From: an uncultured Bacteroidales bacterium
GTDB lineage: Bacteria > Bacteroidota > Bacteroidia > Bacteroidales > Paludibacteraceae
DNA: 42,928 bases
Direction of reading: 5' to 3'
Assembly: GCA_902799555.1 (NCBI GenBank)
Contig: CADCBB010000021.1
Span: 1-42,928, forward strand
Shown here: piece by piece, positions 33,801 to 41,691 of the stretch
How the letters are laid out: every line of letters begins with the position of its first letter
How positions within the stretch are numbered: position 1 is the stretch's first letter
Position numbers and translations under genes: made by a program
Notes under the pieces: model-generated
Told to the model about the DNA's origin: nothing
Databases searched by the model: none
Seen by the model: the letters and a program-made list of their open reading frames with translations, nothing else

Positions 33801-36800
33801 CCTTATGCTTTTTGGATGAGACCTCAAAGGTGTCAATCAGTTGGTTCATGTTGACGAAGATCGAATCCGGATTTGTCGGTTCGTAGGTCTTGCTCGGGAT
33901 ATAGAGCCGGCCGTAGATGGTATCGGGTTGGGATTCATCGGCCTTCGGCTTTCTGTCTTGATCCAGGTATCCATCTATCATCTCTACGAACGTGACAACT
34001 CGATCCTTGTTGACGCTCTTGAGGGTATAGCATACAGTAGTGTCGTTGTAACCCTCGCCGATGATACCTTGGTAGTCCACACGCAAGATGACATGCGACG
34101 GGAGGTCCTCGTCTGCTTTTTCCTTACAAGCCGTATTGGCCTGATAAGCGATCAACGGCGGTTTGGTAGCGAAGATACACATATCATCGATGATGAAGTC
34201 GTTTCCGTCCCAGTCGGACGATACGTTGTAAATGCGTACGCGGAAGTGTTTGTAGTCGATATTCTCGTCAAAGACGATCGGGAAATAGATCTGGCTCCAC
34301 TGACTCGATGGCTTGATACCTCCCGTGGTATAAGAGGTGATATCCACCCAATCGGTTCCGTTGACCGATCCTTGCACACTAAAGGTGAAGTTCGGGTCCG
34401 CCTTGCCGGTCTGGCTACTGGGGTTGCAAACATAGCCGGAGAAGAACATCTTCTGTCCGGAGCACAGATGCGTCTCCAAGGAGAGGGCGGCTACCTGACC
34501 GGACGACGACATACCATCGCAGTAGATCATGTATCCGTTGGAAGCTCCTCCGTGTTGCTCCATCGGACGCCAATAGGACGTCACACCGTCCCCCCAATGA
34601 CTTGCTGTCGGTATGCGGTTGATCAGTCCGTACTCACCGTGGTTCGGGAAGTCGGAATGGACGTGCAGTCGGTTGTGGGGCAGGTCGGACGTCTCCGGAT
34701 ACGTGTAGCCGTACGAAGCATCTGCCCATGGCAGCGGGTGGGGATAGATTGTATATTCGGGTCCCGGCTTGTTGTAGTCGAAATTCAGGCGTTCCAGCAC
34801 TTCGTAGTGCTGTTCGATATCGTCGTTGGTGATGAGCGCTTTGGTATTGCCTGCCTTGTCTTTCGTCTCCGCCAACGGACCGTACTTGCCGGGCCTATGG
34901 TATATCAACTTGTAGCGGCAGATATTGAACATATAGTTACCATCCACCGTTGTTTCACTCACACCCGGTGTACCTGTTGTTGATTGGCTGCGTGCGCGCA
35001 AACAATAATATACAGTATCGAATTCCTGTCCATTGGTGATGTTTTGCTTCGCCGGCACTTTCAGGAAGTCGTCGCTCACGGTTGTCGAGTGGTTGCAAAC
35101 GGAGTATTTCTGGGTCTTGGGGTTGTAGGTGTACCATTGGCAGGTAGCATCCCAACCGCCGCACCAGATCATCGTATCTTTACGTACAGCATCCCATGCA
35201 GGAACGGCCTTGTCCCAGTTATCATCGCGCATATAGTAACCTAATAGCGACTCCGACTGTTTAGTCGTTATCAGGTGCTCTTTGATGTAACGTTGCTCTG
35301 TGGAGAGTAACAACTCGTTGCCGGTAGGAGCCATCATGACGTGATCCTCCATGTATTTCTCTTTCGCCAAGGGGAAGACCTTATTGATATGCTCTCCTTC
35401 TCCGTCAGGAATTCGCGTTTTGTAGTGGTCCAGCGTGTCTGCCATTTCCGTCCACGGGTGCAGTTCGAAGATCTCACGCAAGGAAAGCGTCGGCTCCGGT
35501 ATGGCGGTCATGGTGTCCATCATCGCGGTATCCACCTGGTTCTTGTGCGTCAAGGACATAGGCAGGTTATCGTAGTAGTTACTGAGCTCAGCCGCATAGG
35601 TCACAGTCGGTTTGCTTGCATCTGCCACGCCGAACATCGTGATCGGCGGCGCCACACGCGCAACCTTGACGGGAGGATTTTTCTTGTTGTCGTTATATTC
35701 TGCCGCCTTGTAATGGAAGACGGTGTAGCGACCCATGGTAACCAATACTTTTACGGAGTCGCCCTTTTCATCGTCCCATACTTTGACCGAGTCACCGATG
35801 ATAAGGAACGGGAAGTTATAGGAGCCGCTTCTTCCGGAACCTGTGTTTTGCGGCTGCTTACGCCATACCGTGTTCGGTATATCCGAGTCACCTATCTCGC
35901 CTGCGCCCTCACGGAACCAGCGCCACCAACCGAAGAAGTGGTAGTCGCGAATCGGCAACTCCACATCCTGCTCGGGATAGTAGTAGAGGATGCGCTTGTT
36001 CTCATGTACCTGCTGCATACCGTCGGCTCGCAGCGGATCGCCTGAAGCACCGGGTGAGTGAACCAGATGCTGGTTGTTGGCATACTGGAAATAACTGGGT
36101 TGGGATACGGTCAGTTGTTCGGTAACGACATACATCTTACTATCTATCATAACGATATAGAAGATGCGTATATACGCCATACGCGGCGTACGGATACCGC
36201 TCTGCGTACATTCTACCGTGATGGAGGTTTCTCCCTTGCCGTCTGCCGGGATGCGACACCAACTCGGCGTATTACCGAATTCGTCCAAGAGTAGTACCTC
36301 TGCCATGGCCGTACTGCTCAAATCCATACGGCCGGATACCGTTACGTCCGTTTCATCCCTATCCAGCACCTCCATCGTCGTGTTCGCTACGTCCAGCACG
36401 TGACGACCTGTGCGATTCGCTGTACCGAGGTTGAAGGTAAAGGATACCGGATCGGTGATCGTATTGGGGAAGGTATGGTTGTAGGCATCGTTTCCAACGA
36501 TACATACGAGCGAGTCGTAGTTCGCTTCGTGGTATGTCTTGCGTACCAGCGGTATCTTCAGTTCCGCATCGCTGACGGACCGGAACGCGCTCCAGTCGCC
36601 CTTGAAACGATAAGCCGGCGCACTTTCCCGTAACGAGAGGGTAACCAGCAGCGTATCGACGATATTGACGTACTTGCCGCCTATTGTTACATTCCTCGGG
36701 CTGTCACCCGAGGTAGAAACGGTGCTGCCCGTAAGACTGATGCCGCTCTCGGGATCATCGCCTTCGCCGTCAAAGTCGCGCGCGTCGGGGATGAGGTCGA

Positions 36801-36900
36801 AGGTCTGAAGGGTTTTCCATTCCAGGCTGCTGTTCTGCAGGTTGGACATGTCGGTCTCCTGTTCGCGACAGCAATAAACCACGCTGCTACCCACCAACAT
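30835..36900 (-). CDS. giant secreted surface protein, C-terminal part after a frameshift
   Basis: This 2,021-codon ORF has no signal peptide. Its first residues (MLVGSSVVYCCREQE) look like the middle of a domain, and the same frame stays open upstream of the ATG (PYKAYKEYS), so it is best read as the larger part of one gene broken near 36926. Visible content: beta-rich extracellular repeats throughout; a jelly-roll-like region at about 745-915 (from HVHSDFPNHGEYG to DFIIDDMCIF); many short Thr/Asp-rich segments; and a C-terminal tail, VKIIKDDQVLILRNGHVY then TMFGQKVR, that resembles the sorting tails of secreted Bacteroidetes proteins, possibly for type IX secretion. I see no catalytic motif I can name. 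The ligand and function are unknown. Confidence 0.8.
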   Translation of the reverse strand: MLVGSSVVYCCREQETDMSNLQNSSLEWKTLQTFDLIPDARDFDGEGDDPESGISLTGSTVSTSGDSPRNVTIGGKYVNIVDTLLVTLSLRESAPAYRFKGDWSAFRSVSDAELKIPLVRKTYHEANYDSLVCIVGNDAYNHTFPNTITDPVSFTFNLGTANRTGRHVLDVANTTMEVLDRDETDVTVSGRMDLSSTAMAEVLLLDEFGNTPSWCRIPADGKGETSITVECTQSGIRTPRMAYIRIFYIVMIDSKMYVVTEQLTVSQPSYFQYANNQHLVHSPGASGDPLRADGMQQVHENKRILYYYPEQDVELPIRDYHFFGWWRWFREGAGEIGDSDIPNTVWRKQPQNTGSGRSGSYNFPFLIIGDSVKVWDDEKGDSVKVLVTMGRYTVFHYKAAEYNDNKKNPPVKVARVAPPITMFGVADASKPTVTYAAELSNYYDNLPMSLTHKNQVDTAMMDTMTAIPEPTLSLREIFELHPWTEMADTLDHYKTRIPDGEGEHINKVFPLAKEKYMEDHVMMAPTGNELLLSTEQRYIKEHLITTKQSESLLGYYMRDDNWDKAVPAWDAVRKDTMIWCGGWDATCQWYTYNPKTQKYSVCNHSTTVSDDFLKVPAKQNITNGQEFDTVYYCLRARSQSTTGTPGVSETTVDGNYMFNICRYKLIYHRPGKYGPLAETKDKAGNTKALITNDDIEQHYEVLERLNFDYNKPGPEYTIYPHPLPWADASYGYTYPETSDLPHNRLHVHSDFPNHGEYGLINRIPTASHWGDGVTSYWRPMEQHGGASNGYMIYCDGMSSSGQVAALSLETHLCSGQKMFFSGYVCNPSSQTGKADPNFTFSVQGSVNGTDWVDITSYTTGGIKPSSQWSQIYFPIVFDENIDYKHFRVRIYNVSSDWDGNDFIIDDMCIFATKPPLIAYQANTACKEKADEDLPSHVILRVDYQGIIGEGYNDTTVCYTLKSVNKDRVVTFVEMIDGYLDQDRKPKADESQPDTIYGRLYIPSKTYEPTNPDSIFVNMNQLIDTFEVSSKKHKENAEYKIFKEGYIYEILEGDIRPVKYIVHSANVNAIDTFTVHMSGSYKDMLSSMCGMTSHLKVSNQMVLELNGEEQPTTESLDLCANSTYDIGLRVKGSLYLDSVAPINLNGTCANDWLLYGDTADLTGSPKRRYGYTYSTIVKVVKDILRCEPKGTDNANQFAPNLAAVSRNEMQRIKDAEKVDLDTTAHPYDILADLVNKGFLTLYKPTLTANVYAGDSVQYVIFPILGTGTDTKQHSSVEVCPLPLLIKLKPQSSSAVPLIVGGLNRDSSEMKLPVVVLADMNMANQEITLKVDSIMPNIGIASVKLRTTDDPDFQEGFHKLALVPDLDYPRASYYIKGNYITLQPASSNNYTMKQGYTYTFEIDLQTHLGKDTLDGGCKVGTVPFTLAVVPSYLRWDPQDSISTQWNKHGNWMGIDQNNNPIHATARFAPLSTTAVIIPAMTDGRPYPELPDLTAPATYDSVKQVGFEYNKCDYIRFLPNAAIGQQQRLDYGEAIVDMELPNRKWAFRTAPVRGMISGDLFIADADDQGTTPLWEVGDFDASGRSYKTGNASFWLSVYNTANSHVNLTGADSARTVSADWSRVTNAMNLPLPVGQGFAVYVRTKAGVEPVVRLPKDDDIYYYYGTYGERIDDKYVGNLRNKREELAGAGLAGKLAYRPVGGYEDITLTNTVSSTSFVFGNPTMGYLDIWGFIADNNTNLVEKIGYMDERGKASLYTEVTKIAAEAKGDNKITNPNRYLPPMHVMVLEKKSAATELTLHLYTDRVVTDTSQVVSPPRSPAPRRATSSARRKGIMTVTATNDLSARCTSHLLLGQGYHNEILDGEDAILTTINIDNYSANLTPTTPFNLYAVENGNGMSIDLLDSIVNIPISFYMSDLDYEPITYLWFTGVNNIDDPLVLYDEWTDTERPIIDGICLAVETPTQSHQKRYYIRRPGYRPQDPDAPITTGFGNFEGDKEQAVKIIKDDQVLILRNGHVYTMFGQKVR

Positions 36901-36910
36901 CGAGTATTCC

Positions 36911-39900
36911 TTATACGCCTTGTAGGGCGCCTGGATAGTTACCGACCGTATCGCGGTCGGGATAAGCGCCGTTGTTGAGCAGGCTGTACTCTTGCTGCAG
37001 ATAGCTCCATGAGAAAACGGAAGCAGAATCTTCGCGGTCCACCAGTACCAGTTCGGCTCCGCTACCGCCGGTCAACCTGAATTTTAACCATTTATCAGCG
37101 CCATACTGGAGCTTCACCAGCTCCTCTTCGTTGGCATTGTCGTTGGTTAAAACATCCACGTAATGGAAGGTCAGCAGAGACGAGTCGCTTGCATGAACGC
37201 CAGGCGTCTCGCCGTTGATCTTAAAATAGTGATCGACACCGTATTTCGTCTTCAGCGCCAACTGATTTGTAGAGCCCGAGGGGTAACTGAATTGCCACGG
37301 GGTGATATATTGCTTGTCGCTGTTGGGTGCGTCTTTCGAACCTTTGATGAGTGCCGTATTGGATGTTCCCTCTTTGTATAGCGTTCCGTCCTTGAGTGCA
37401 TATTGGCGGAAGATCAATCCACCGGTACCCGCCATGATATAGTAGCGCTTTTTGCCGCTCTCTACCGACCAGATCAGTTCGTCGCCTTCCAGCGAGGTCT
37501 GTACCAACGGCACGCGTGCTGTCACGGGATACTCAACATCATCGATTTTCACCCTTGAGATAATCAGGGTATCATGGTTATCGACCTCTTTGTTCACCGC
37601 TTTCGTGGCAAGCGTGACGTGCTGATACACCGCTTCGGAGGTGTTGAAATAGGTGCCTCCCGAACTGAACGTACATGCGCTCGGAATGAGACTCAGACTC
37701 GATGTGATGTCTTCGGAGGAAATAACCTCTTCCTCGCCTACCTCATTGCCGTTCACGTCAACCAAACGATGCGCGGTCACGTTCTTCAGCGTGAAGTTAA
37801 TCACCTGACTGTTGCCCTCCAGCGGGGTGAAAATATAGGACTTGAACTCGGGTTTCAGTTCCAGATGGGTGATCGTTTCGCCGTAGTGATAGGTCTTCGT
37901 ACGCACGATCACATCGCGTGTACGAACCGAACCATCTCCATTGACCTTCAGACCGCGTGCACCATTCTTCCAACGGCCGTAGTACTGTTTGATCTTACTG
38001 ATACCGCCATGACTCATCGTGATACGGAAGGTATCGACGATATCGATGTAATTGCCTTCCCCATCCTTCACATCGATCGGACTATTGAGACCGCTGACGA
38101 TGTCGTTGTGCCAGTGGTAGGAGGTCGTTTCATGCGTCGCACGATTCTCTTCCGCTACAGCGGTGCTCACACGGCTATCCGGGATGAACTCAAAAACCTG
38201 CGATACGCGGTAGTTCTTATCCAGATACAGGTTGTTCGGGTCTTGGATGATATGATCGGGGTCCGGATGGAAATAGACCGTGTCGTTGCCCGCTTTCGTT
38301 ACCGCCAGCAGTTGCTTACCGATCATGGATGTCCATACCTGTTCGCGCGACTGCTCGCCGCTATGATAACCGAACTCAATCGTATCGCGCCAAGCCTTCG
38401 TCGTATCCGGCAGCACGACATAATGCTCATCCGCCACGCGGACACGCGAGATCTGGAAGGTCGTTGCTTCCTCTGCCGTCCTCACACCGTCGAACTGGTT
38501 GAGCGCCTCGTTGTAGTACACGAACGAAGAGTCTATACTGGGACGCGGGTAACGTTCAATTTCTCCTCCTTCCAGAAAGCCGTCAAAATAGTGCGTAGAT
38601 TTCAGTTTCGTATTCTGCACATCCGCCACGCTGTAGTCAGGCCAACCGGTTGCAGTAGTAGCCTTGCTGGTGGAGGTGAAGGCACCCGCCCAGGAGTTGT
38701 TGGAAACGATCGTCACCGGGTCCTTGAACGGAGTCTCCGGGTTTTCGTAATACAAACCTAAAAACTCATCATTCGCCGGTGCAAAATTGCTATAGAACAG
38801 TAACGAGTCTTTGGCTCCATACCGCCATTCACGGCGCGGGTCCAGGACGTATTCGTAAGATGTTTCATGCTCACACTTCACACAGGTGGGGTAGCCTATC
38901 AACTTATACGTGCTGATGTAGTTCGGCTTGGTATTATAGGGGTCCGACATACCCTGATAGGTGTCGGTCCAGTCGCCTACCGGACGAGCGCGGGCGTAAC
39001 GGATGTCGCCTATCGGTTGGGTCAGGAAATAGCGCTTGCCGTTCGAATGCTCAAACGAGAAAGCAACATGATACGTACCGGTGTAGGTACCTTGGGCATA
39101 GAGCGTCAGCGTGGAGTCTTTGTCTCCCGGAAGAAGGGTTGCTAAATTAATCTCTGCATCTACTGCATAGGATGTTCCTTTACCATCTTCTTGCGTGTTC
39201 CAACCCGTAAAATTGAATCCGTTTACCAGTCGCGATTTCTCTACCGTCACGGTCGTCTGACCCTCCTCCGGATATTGGTCAGGCACTTGTATTCCCAACA
39301 ATCCGTTGTTGTCGTAGTGGATATGATAACGCGGGTTGGCTTTGACGAACTCTATATAGCCGTTCGGCTCCGATCGGTTGGTATAAATACGTGCCCATCC
39401 GTCCATACCGCCCGTCACGTGTCGGCTGCGATCGCTCGCCAAGGGCACGGTATTTCCGGTTACAAACACACTCCATCCCGGGATGGCTATTCCCTCATCG
39501 GTCGGACTGTACTCGAGACCGGAGAACATCATTGCCTTGATCTGCAAGGCTGCAAATGTATCGGTGATGTGCCACATTTCCTCGCAGGTCCAAATGGTGC
39601 TGTCTGCATTCGGACGCATTTGCACGTTCGTACCTGTGCTGATCTTACAGAAATAGCCTGCCGGCTTGAACCGTACGTCAAGGTTATCCGCCGCCGAAGT
39701 CGTGTCCACTACCATCCGTCCATATGCTCCCGGCGGTGCTTTGAATTCTGACGAAAGGCCAAAGATCGGCAGTTCACGTATCTTGGTGAACATGGAATGT
39801 GCCCCATTCAAACCCATCGACTCTCCTTTGTCGTCTTTATAGGCGTTGTTATAACCTACGTAATAATACGTACTGTCCGGCTCCGGCACACGCATCAGAT

Positions 39901-40921
39901 CCGTTCGGTAGTACTGCGTGCTGCCCTTGCGGGTCATACACGTCAGACGATCCATCGTATAGATCTTCTTAGCCGCAGTACTATCGTCCCATTGAAAAGT
40001 ATAGGGAGCTTTTCCACCCGGTCCCTTGCGGTAACTTCTGTAGTCCTGCTCGTCGGTCGCAAAGAAGAAGCTACTGCAACTATTAATCGGGTCATCCAAG
40101 AGATACAGACGGAAGAGCGTACGGGTCGTCGCATCGTACTTGTTATCTGCAAAGGCAAAGGCGGCGCGACCCTTTGCAATGTCTCCCGCCGACCATTTTT
40201 TTGTCGATAGCGTTGTATTAAAGGTCACCAATGCCGCATTGGTATAGGATTTCGGGACGTTGGCTTTCGGGATGTCGAACATATAGACCTCGCGATAGGT
40301 CATACCCAAGAAGCCCGTTCCCATCCTTCCGTTGAAAGGCGCCGTGCCCCGGCCCAACGTATTATTCGGGTCAAAAGAAGAAAGACCGGGACGACCATCT
40401 ACCGTAGGCACACCGCGTTCGGTGGGAATGACGAATACGACATCACAGGCATTTGCGTCGCCGTAATTGCCCGTCAGGTCGCCCAGGAACTTAAAACTAT
40501 CACTTGTTTTAAGTGTCTTACCGTCGTTCCAAATCGTATAAACGGTACCTTCTTTAGCGCCCAAATTATAGTCTTCTTTTCCGGATATTCGCGACAGAGG
40601 CGCACCCACCGACCATTCGTTCATCTCGGTTACTTCCGTGGCAGGGAGCAGTTTCATATACGTTCCCGATCCATAATTGTAATAACCGCCCGTGTAGCGG
40701 GTATAGTTACTAACAAAGAACTCCTCACCGTCTTCTTCTGTGCCGTTACCGTTCTTATCCACCCATACCGACAACAGGAACCGTTCACCTTGTTCCATGT
40801 TTACCACCAGACCGGCATCCGTCGGCGTCCATCCGACGGCGAAAAGGCGCGTCGAAGCCAAGAGGATTATGCACGCAAAAAGTGCACGCTTAATATATTT
40901 CATCCCTTTAATCATGTCCAA
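36911..40921 (-). CDS. giant secreted surface protein, N-terminal part before a frameshift
   Basis: A 1,336-codon ORF starting with a signal peptide (KYIKRALFACIILLASTRLFA). The ATG at 40921 and an in-frame ATG at 40903 (MKYIKR) are both possible; the second gives a more usual signal peptide and a longer leader behind the promoter. An InlB/Listeria-Bacteroides type repeat is visible at about residues 532-610 (YHIHYDNNG, FTGWNTQEDGKGTSY, LTLYAQ). Beta-rich segments follow, with a final module at about 1190-1330 (RYYIMAGTGG...KWLKFRLTGG). The ORF ends in ALQGV, which is out of keeping with the sequence that continues in another frame. It lacks a sorting tail, which is found only on the downstream ORF. 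Together they give about 3,361 codons. Confidence 0.82.
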   Translation of the reverse strand: MDMIKGMKYIKRALFACIILLASTRLFAVGWTPTDAGLVVNMEQGERFLLSVWVDKNGNGTEEDGEEFFVSNYTRYTGGYYNYGSGTYMKLLPATEVTEMNEWSVGAPLSRISGKEDYNLGAKEGTVYTIWNDGKTLKTSDSFKFLGDLTGNYGDANACDVVFVIPTERGVPTVDGRPGLSSFDPNNTLGRGTAPFNGRMGTGFLGMTYREVYMFDIPKANVPKSYTNAALVTFNTTLSTKKWSAGDIAKGRAAFAFADNKYDATTRTLFRLYLLDDPINSCSSFFFATDEQDYRSYRKGPGGKAPYTFQWDDSTAAKKIYTMDRLTCMTRKGSTQYYRTDLMRVPEPDSTYYYVGYNNAYKDDKGESMGLNGAHSMFTKIRELPIFGLSSEFKAPPGAYGRMVVDTTSAADNLDVRFKPAGYFCKISTGTNVQMRPNADSTIWTCEEMWHITDTFAALQIKAMMFSGLEYSPTDEGIAIPGWSVFVTGNTVPLASDRSRHVTGGMDGWARIYTNRSEPNGYIEFVKANPRYHIHYDNNGLLGIQVPDQYPEEGQTTVTVEKSRLVNGFNFTGWNTQEDGKGTSYAVDAEINLATLLPGDKDSTLTLYAQGTYTGTYHVAFSFEHSNGKRYFLTQPIGDIRYARARPVGDWTDTYQGMSDPYNTKPNYISTYKLIGYPTCVKCEHETSYEYVLDPRREWRYGAKDSLLFYSNFAPANDEFLGLYYENPETPFKDPVTIVSNNSWAGAFTSTSKATTATGWPDYSVADVQNTKLKSTHYFDGFLEGGEIERYPRPSIDSSFVYYNEALNQFDGVRTAEEATTFQISRVRVADEHYVVLPDTTKAWRDTIEFGYHSGEQSREQVWTSMIGKQLLAVTKAGNDTVYFHPDPDHIIQDPNNLYLDKNYRVSQVFEFIPDSRVSTAVAEENRATHETTSYHWHNDIVSGLNSPIDVKDGEGNYIDIVDTFRITMSHGGISKIKQYYGRWKNGARGLKVNGDGSVRTRDVIVRTKTYHYGETITHLELKPEFKSYIFTPLEGNSQVINFTLKNVTAHRLVDVNGNEVGEEEVISSEDITSSLSLIPSACTFSSGGTYFNTSEAVYQHVTLATKAVNKEVDNHDTLIISRVKIDDVEYPVTARVPLVQTSLEGDELIWSVESGKKRYYIMAGTGGLIFRQYALKDGTLYKEGTSNTALIKGSKDAPNSDKQYITPWQFSYPSGSTNQLALKTKYGVDHYFKINGETPGVHASDSSLLTFHYVDVLTNDNANEEELVKLQYGADKWLKFRLTGGSGAELVLVDREDSASVFSWSYLQQEYSLLNNGAYPDRDTVGNYPGALQGV
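36925..36927 (-). other. probable single-base frameshift inside the giant gene
   Basis: A GGG run (CCC on the coding strand, in GCGCCCTAC). Dropping one C joins the upstream frame (NYPGA) to the downstream frame (YKAYKEYSMLVGSS) and gives one open frame from 40921 to 30835: 10,086 bases, exactly 3,362 codons with the stop. It may be a sequencing or assembly error, a real mutation or, less likely, a programmed slip. Confidence 0.75.
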
Positions 40922-40940
40922 ATTATGTCTAAAAATCTTG

Positions 40941-40972
40941 CAAAGGTACTGCTTTTTACCGAAATGTGCAAA
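40941..40972 (-). promoter_or_regulatory. promoter for the giant surface-protein gene
   Basis: On the minus strand TTTG (40972-40969), 20 bases ending in TAAAAAGCAG, then TACCTTTG (40948-40941). Transcription would begin near 40934, only about 13 bases before the ATG at 40921 and about 31 before the ATG at 40903. The gap from 40922 to 41065 otherwise holds nothing I recognise. Confidence 0.85.
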
Positions 40973-41065
40973 TTTTATGTTAATAAATTAACAAAAATCA
41001 TAAAAATTTACATTCTACCTAGCAAAATGCCTAAAAATCTACCGATGTCAAGTCCAAGATGGCAC

Positions 41066-41090
41066 AAAAAAACGCACCCGAAGATGCGTT
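41066..41090 (-). terminator. intrinsic terminator with TTCG tetraloop
   Basis: On the minus strand AACGCATC-TTCG-GGTGCGTT forms an 8-bp stem with one T-G pair, closed by a C(TTCG)G tetraloop and followed by seven Ts. It lies 5 bases after the stop of the small conserved-looking gene and insulates it from the giant surface-protein gene. Confidence 0.9.
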
Positions 41091-41095
41091 TGTTA

Positions 41096-41476
41096 CTACT
41101 CGTGTATCAGTACTGCCCGGACGAAGTTGCCGAACTGACAGATACGTTTCTTGCCTAATACAGGATCGGGCTTGCCGCGGAGTTGGGCCGCATGACGTGT
41201 GACCATCTCCTGATAGCGAGGATGGTTGGGATCTTTGGCGATGCGCGATGCCTCTTGGCAAACGGCTTTCCAGCGTTCGTACTGAGCCTGCTCAGCAGGC
41301 GTGCGCGGGTTCGCCTTGTAATCCCGCTTCTCCTGTCCGTACATCTCCTTCGGACCATAACCGAAAATCGTTCCGTCCGGATACTTCCATGCTTTACGAC
41401 GCATGGTTATTCGTGAATGTTTGTCAAACTTGCCGACTAAATCATCGATGCCGACACTTGTTTCAAATCTTGCCAT
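41096..41476 (-). CDS. conserved-looking small protein paired with a DUF3987 gene
   Basis: A 126-aa protein I cannot name. It is soluble and basic, begins MARFETSVGIDDLVGKFDKHSRITMRRKAW and has a middle rich in charged and aromatic residues (FGYGPKEMYGQEKRDYKANP) and a helical stretch EQAQYERWKAVCQEASRIAKD. No membrane segment or catalytic motif is seen. I have the impression that similar short proteins occur near DUF3987 genes in Bacteroidales accessory regions. I chose the ATG at 41476; a frame 15 codons longer exists, but its first residues (MQKVQKVQC) are only the translation of a 9-base repeat. It ends in a strong terminator, and its 5' region is the repeat-rich segment 41498-41664. Confidence 0.7.
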   Translation of the reverse strand: MARFETSVGIDDLVGKFDKHSRITMRRKAWKYPDGTIFGYGPKEMYGQEKRDYKANPRTPAEQAQYERWKAVCQEASRIAKDPNHPRYQEMVTRHAAQLRGKPDPVLGKKRICQFGNFVRAVLIHE

Positions 41477-41497
41477 AATACTATATAAATTTTTGCA

Positions 41498-41560
41498 TTG
41501 CACTTTCTGCACTTTCTGCACTTTCGACCATCAAAGTGCAAATAGTGCAAATAGTGCAAA
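41498..41560. repeat. inverted clusters of 9-base repeats (three plus three)
   Basis: The left arm (41498-41524) holds three TGCACT units spaced 9 bases apart, and the right arm (41533-41560) holds three AGTGCA units, also 9 bases apart, around an 8-base centre. The arms pair over about 28 positions with mismatches only at two short interspersed points. Six identical half-sites in mirror order suggest binding sites for an oligomeric protein (iteron- or operator-like) or a long RNA hairpin in the leader of the small gene. Confidence 0.9.
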
Positions 41561-41564
41561 GCGA

Positions 41565-41664
41565 TTTTTTAATGTTTTTTGAATCTTTTTTGACATATAT
41601 AACGTTCTTTGAACGTTAAAATCGTTAGAGATAAGTTAATCATTCGTTAAATATTGGTTAGTTA
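41565..41664. promoter_or_regulatory. phased T-tracts, palindrome and phased GTTA motifs
   Basis: Three T6 tracts lie at 41565-41570, 41575-41580 and 41586-41591, about one helical turn apart, which predicts bent DNA. A perfect palindrome AACGTTC-TTT-GAACGTT follows at 41601-41617. GTTA then appears at 41615, 41624, 41635, 41646, 41657 and 41661, mostly 11 bases apart. No gene lies in 41477-41691 and no standard TAnnTTTG promoter was found there. Confidence 0.6.
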
Positions 41665-41691
41665 TTGTCCTACCCTTTACCTACCCACACC

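Noticed and set aside
33841-34983. A 380-codon plus-strand frame opposite the giant surface gene
   Set aside because: Antisense shadow; no start context or recognisable domain.
36911-36930. Programmed frameshift at the giant gene
   Set aside because: No slippery heptamer or downstream stimulatory structure was recognised; a CCC run alone favours an indel or sequencing error, so it is kept only as a possibility.
41477-41521. 15-codon extension of the small protein (MQKVQKVQC...)
   Set aside because: The residues are the translation of the 9-base repeat; the ATG at 41476 is the better start.
41498-41560. CRISPR array
   Set aside because: Units are 9 bases in mirrored clusters with no spacers of normal length and no cas genes.
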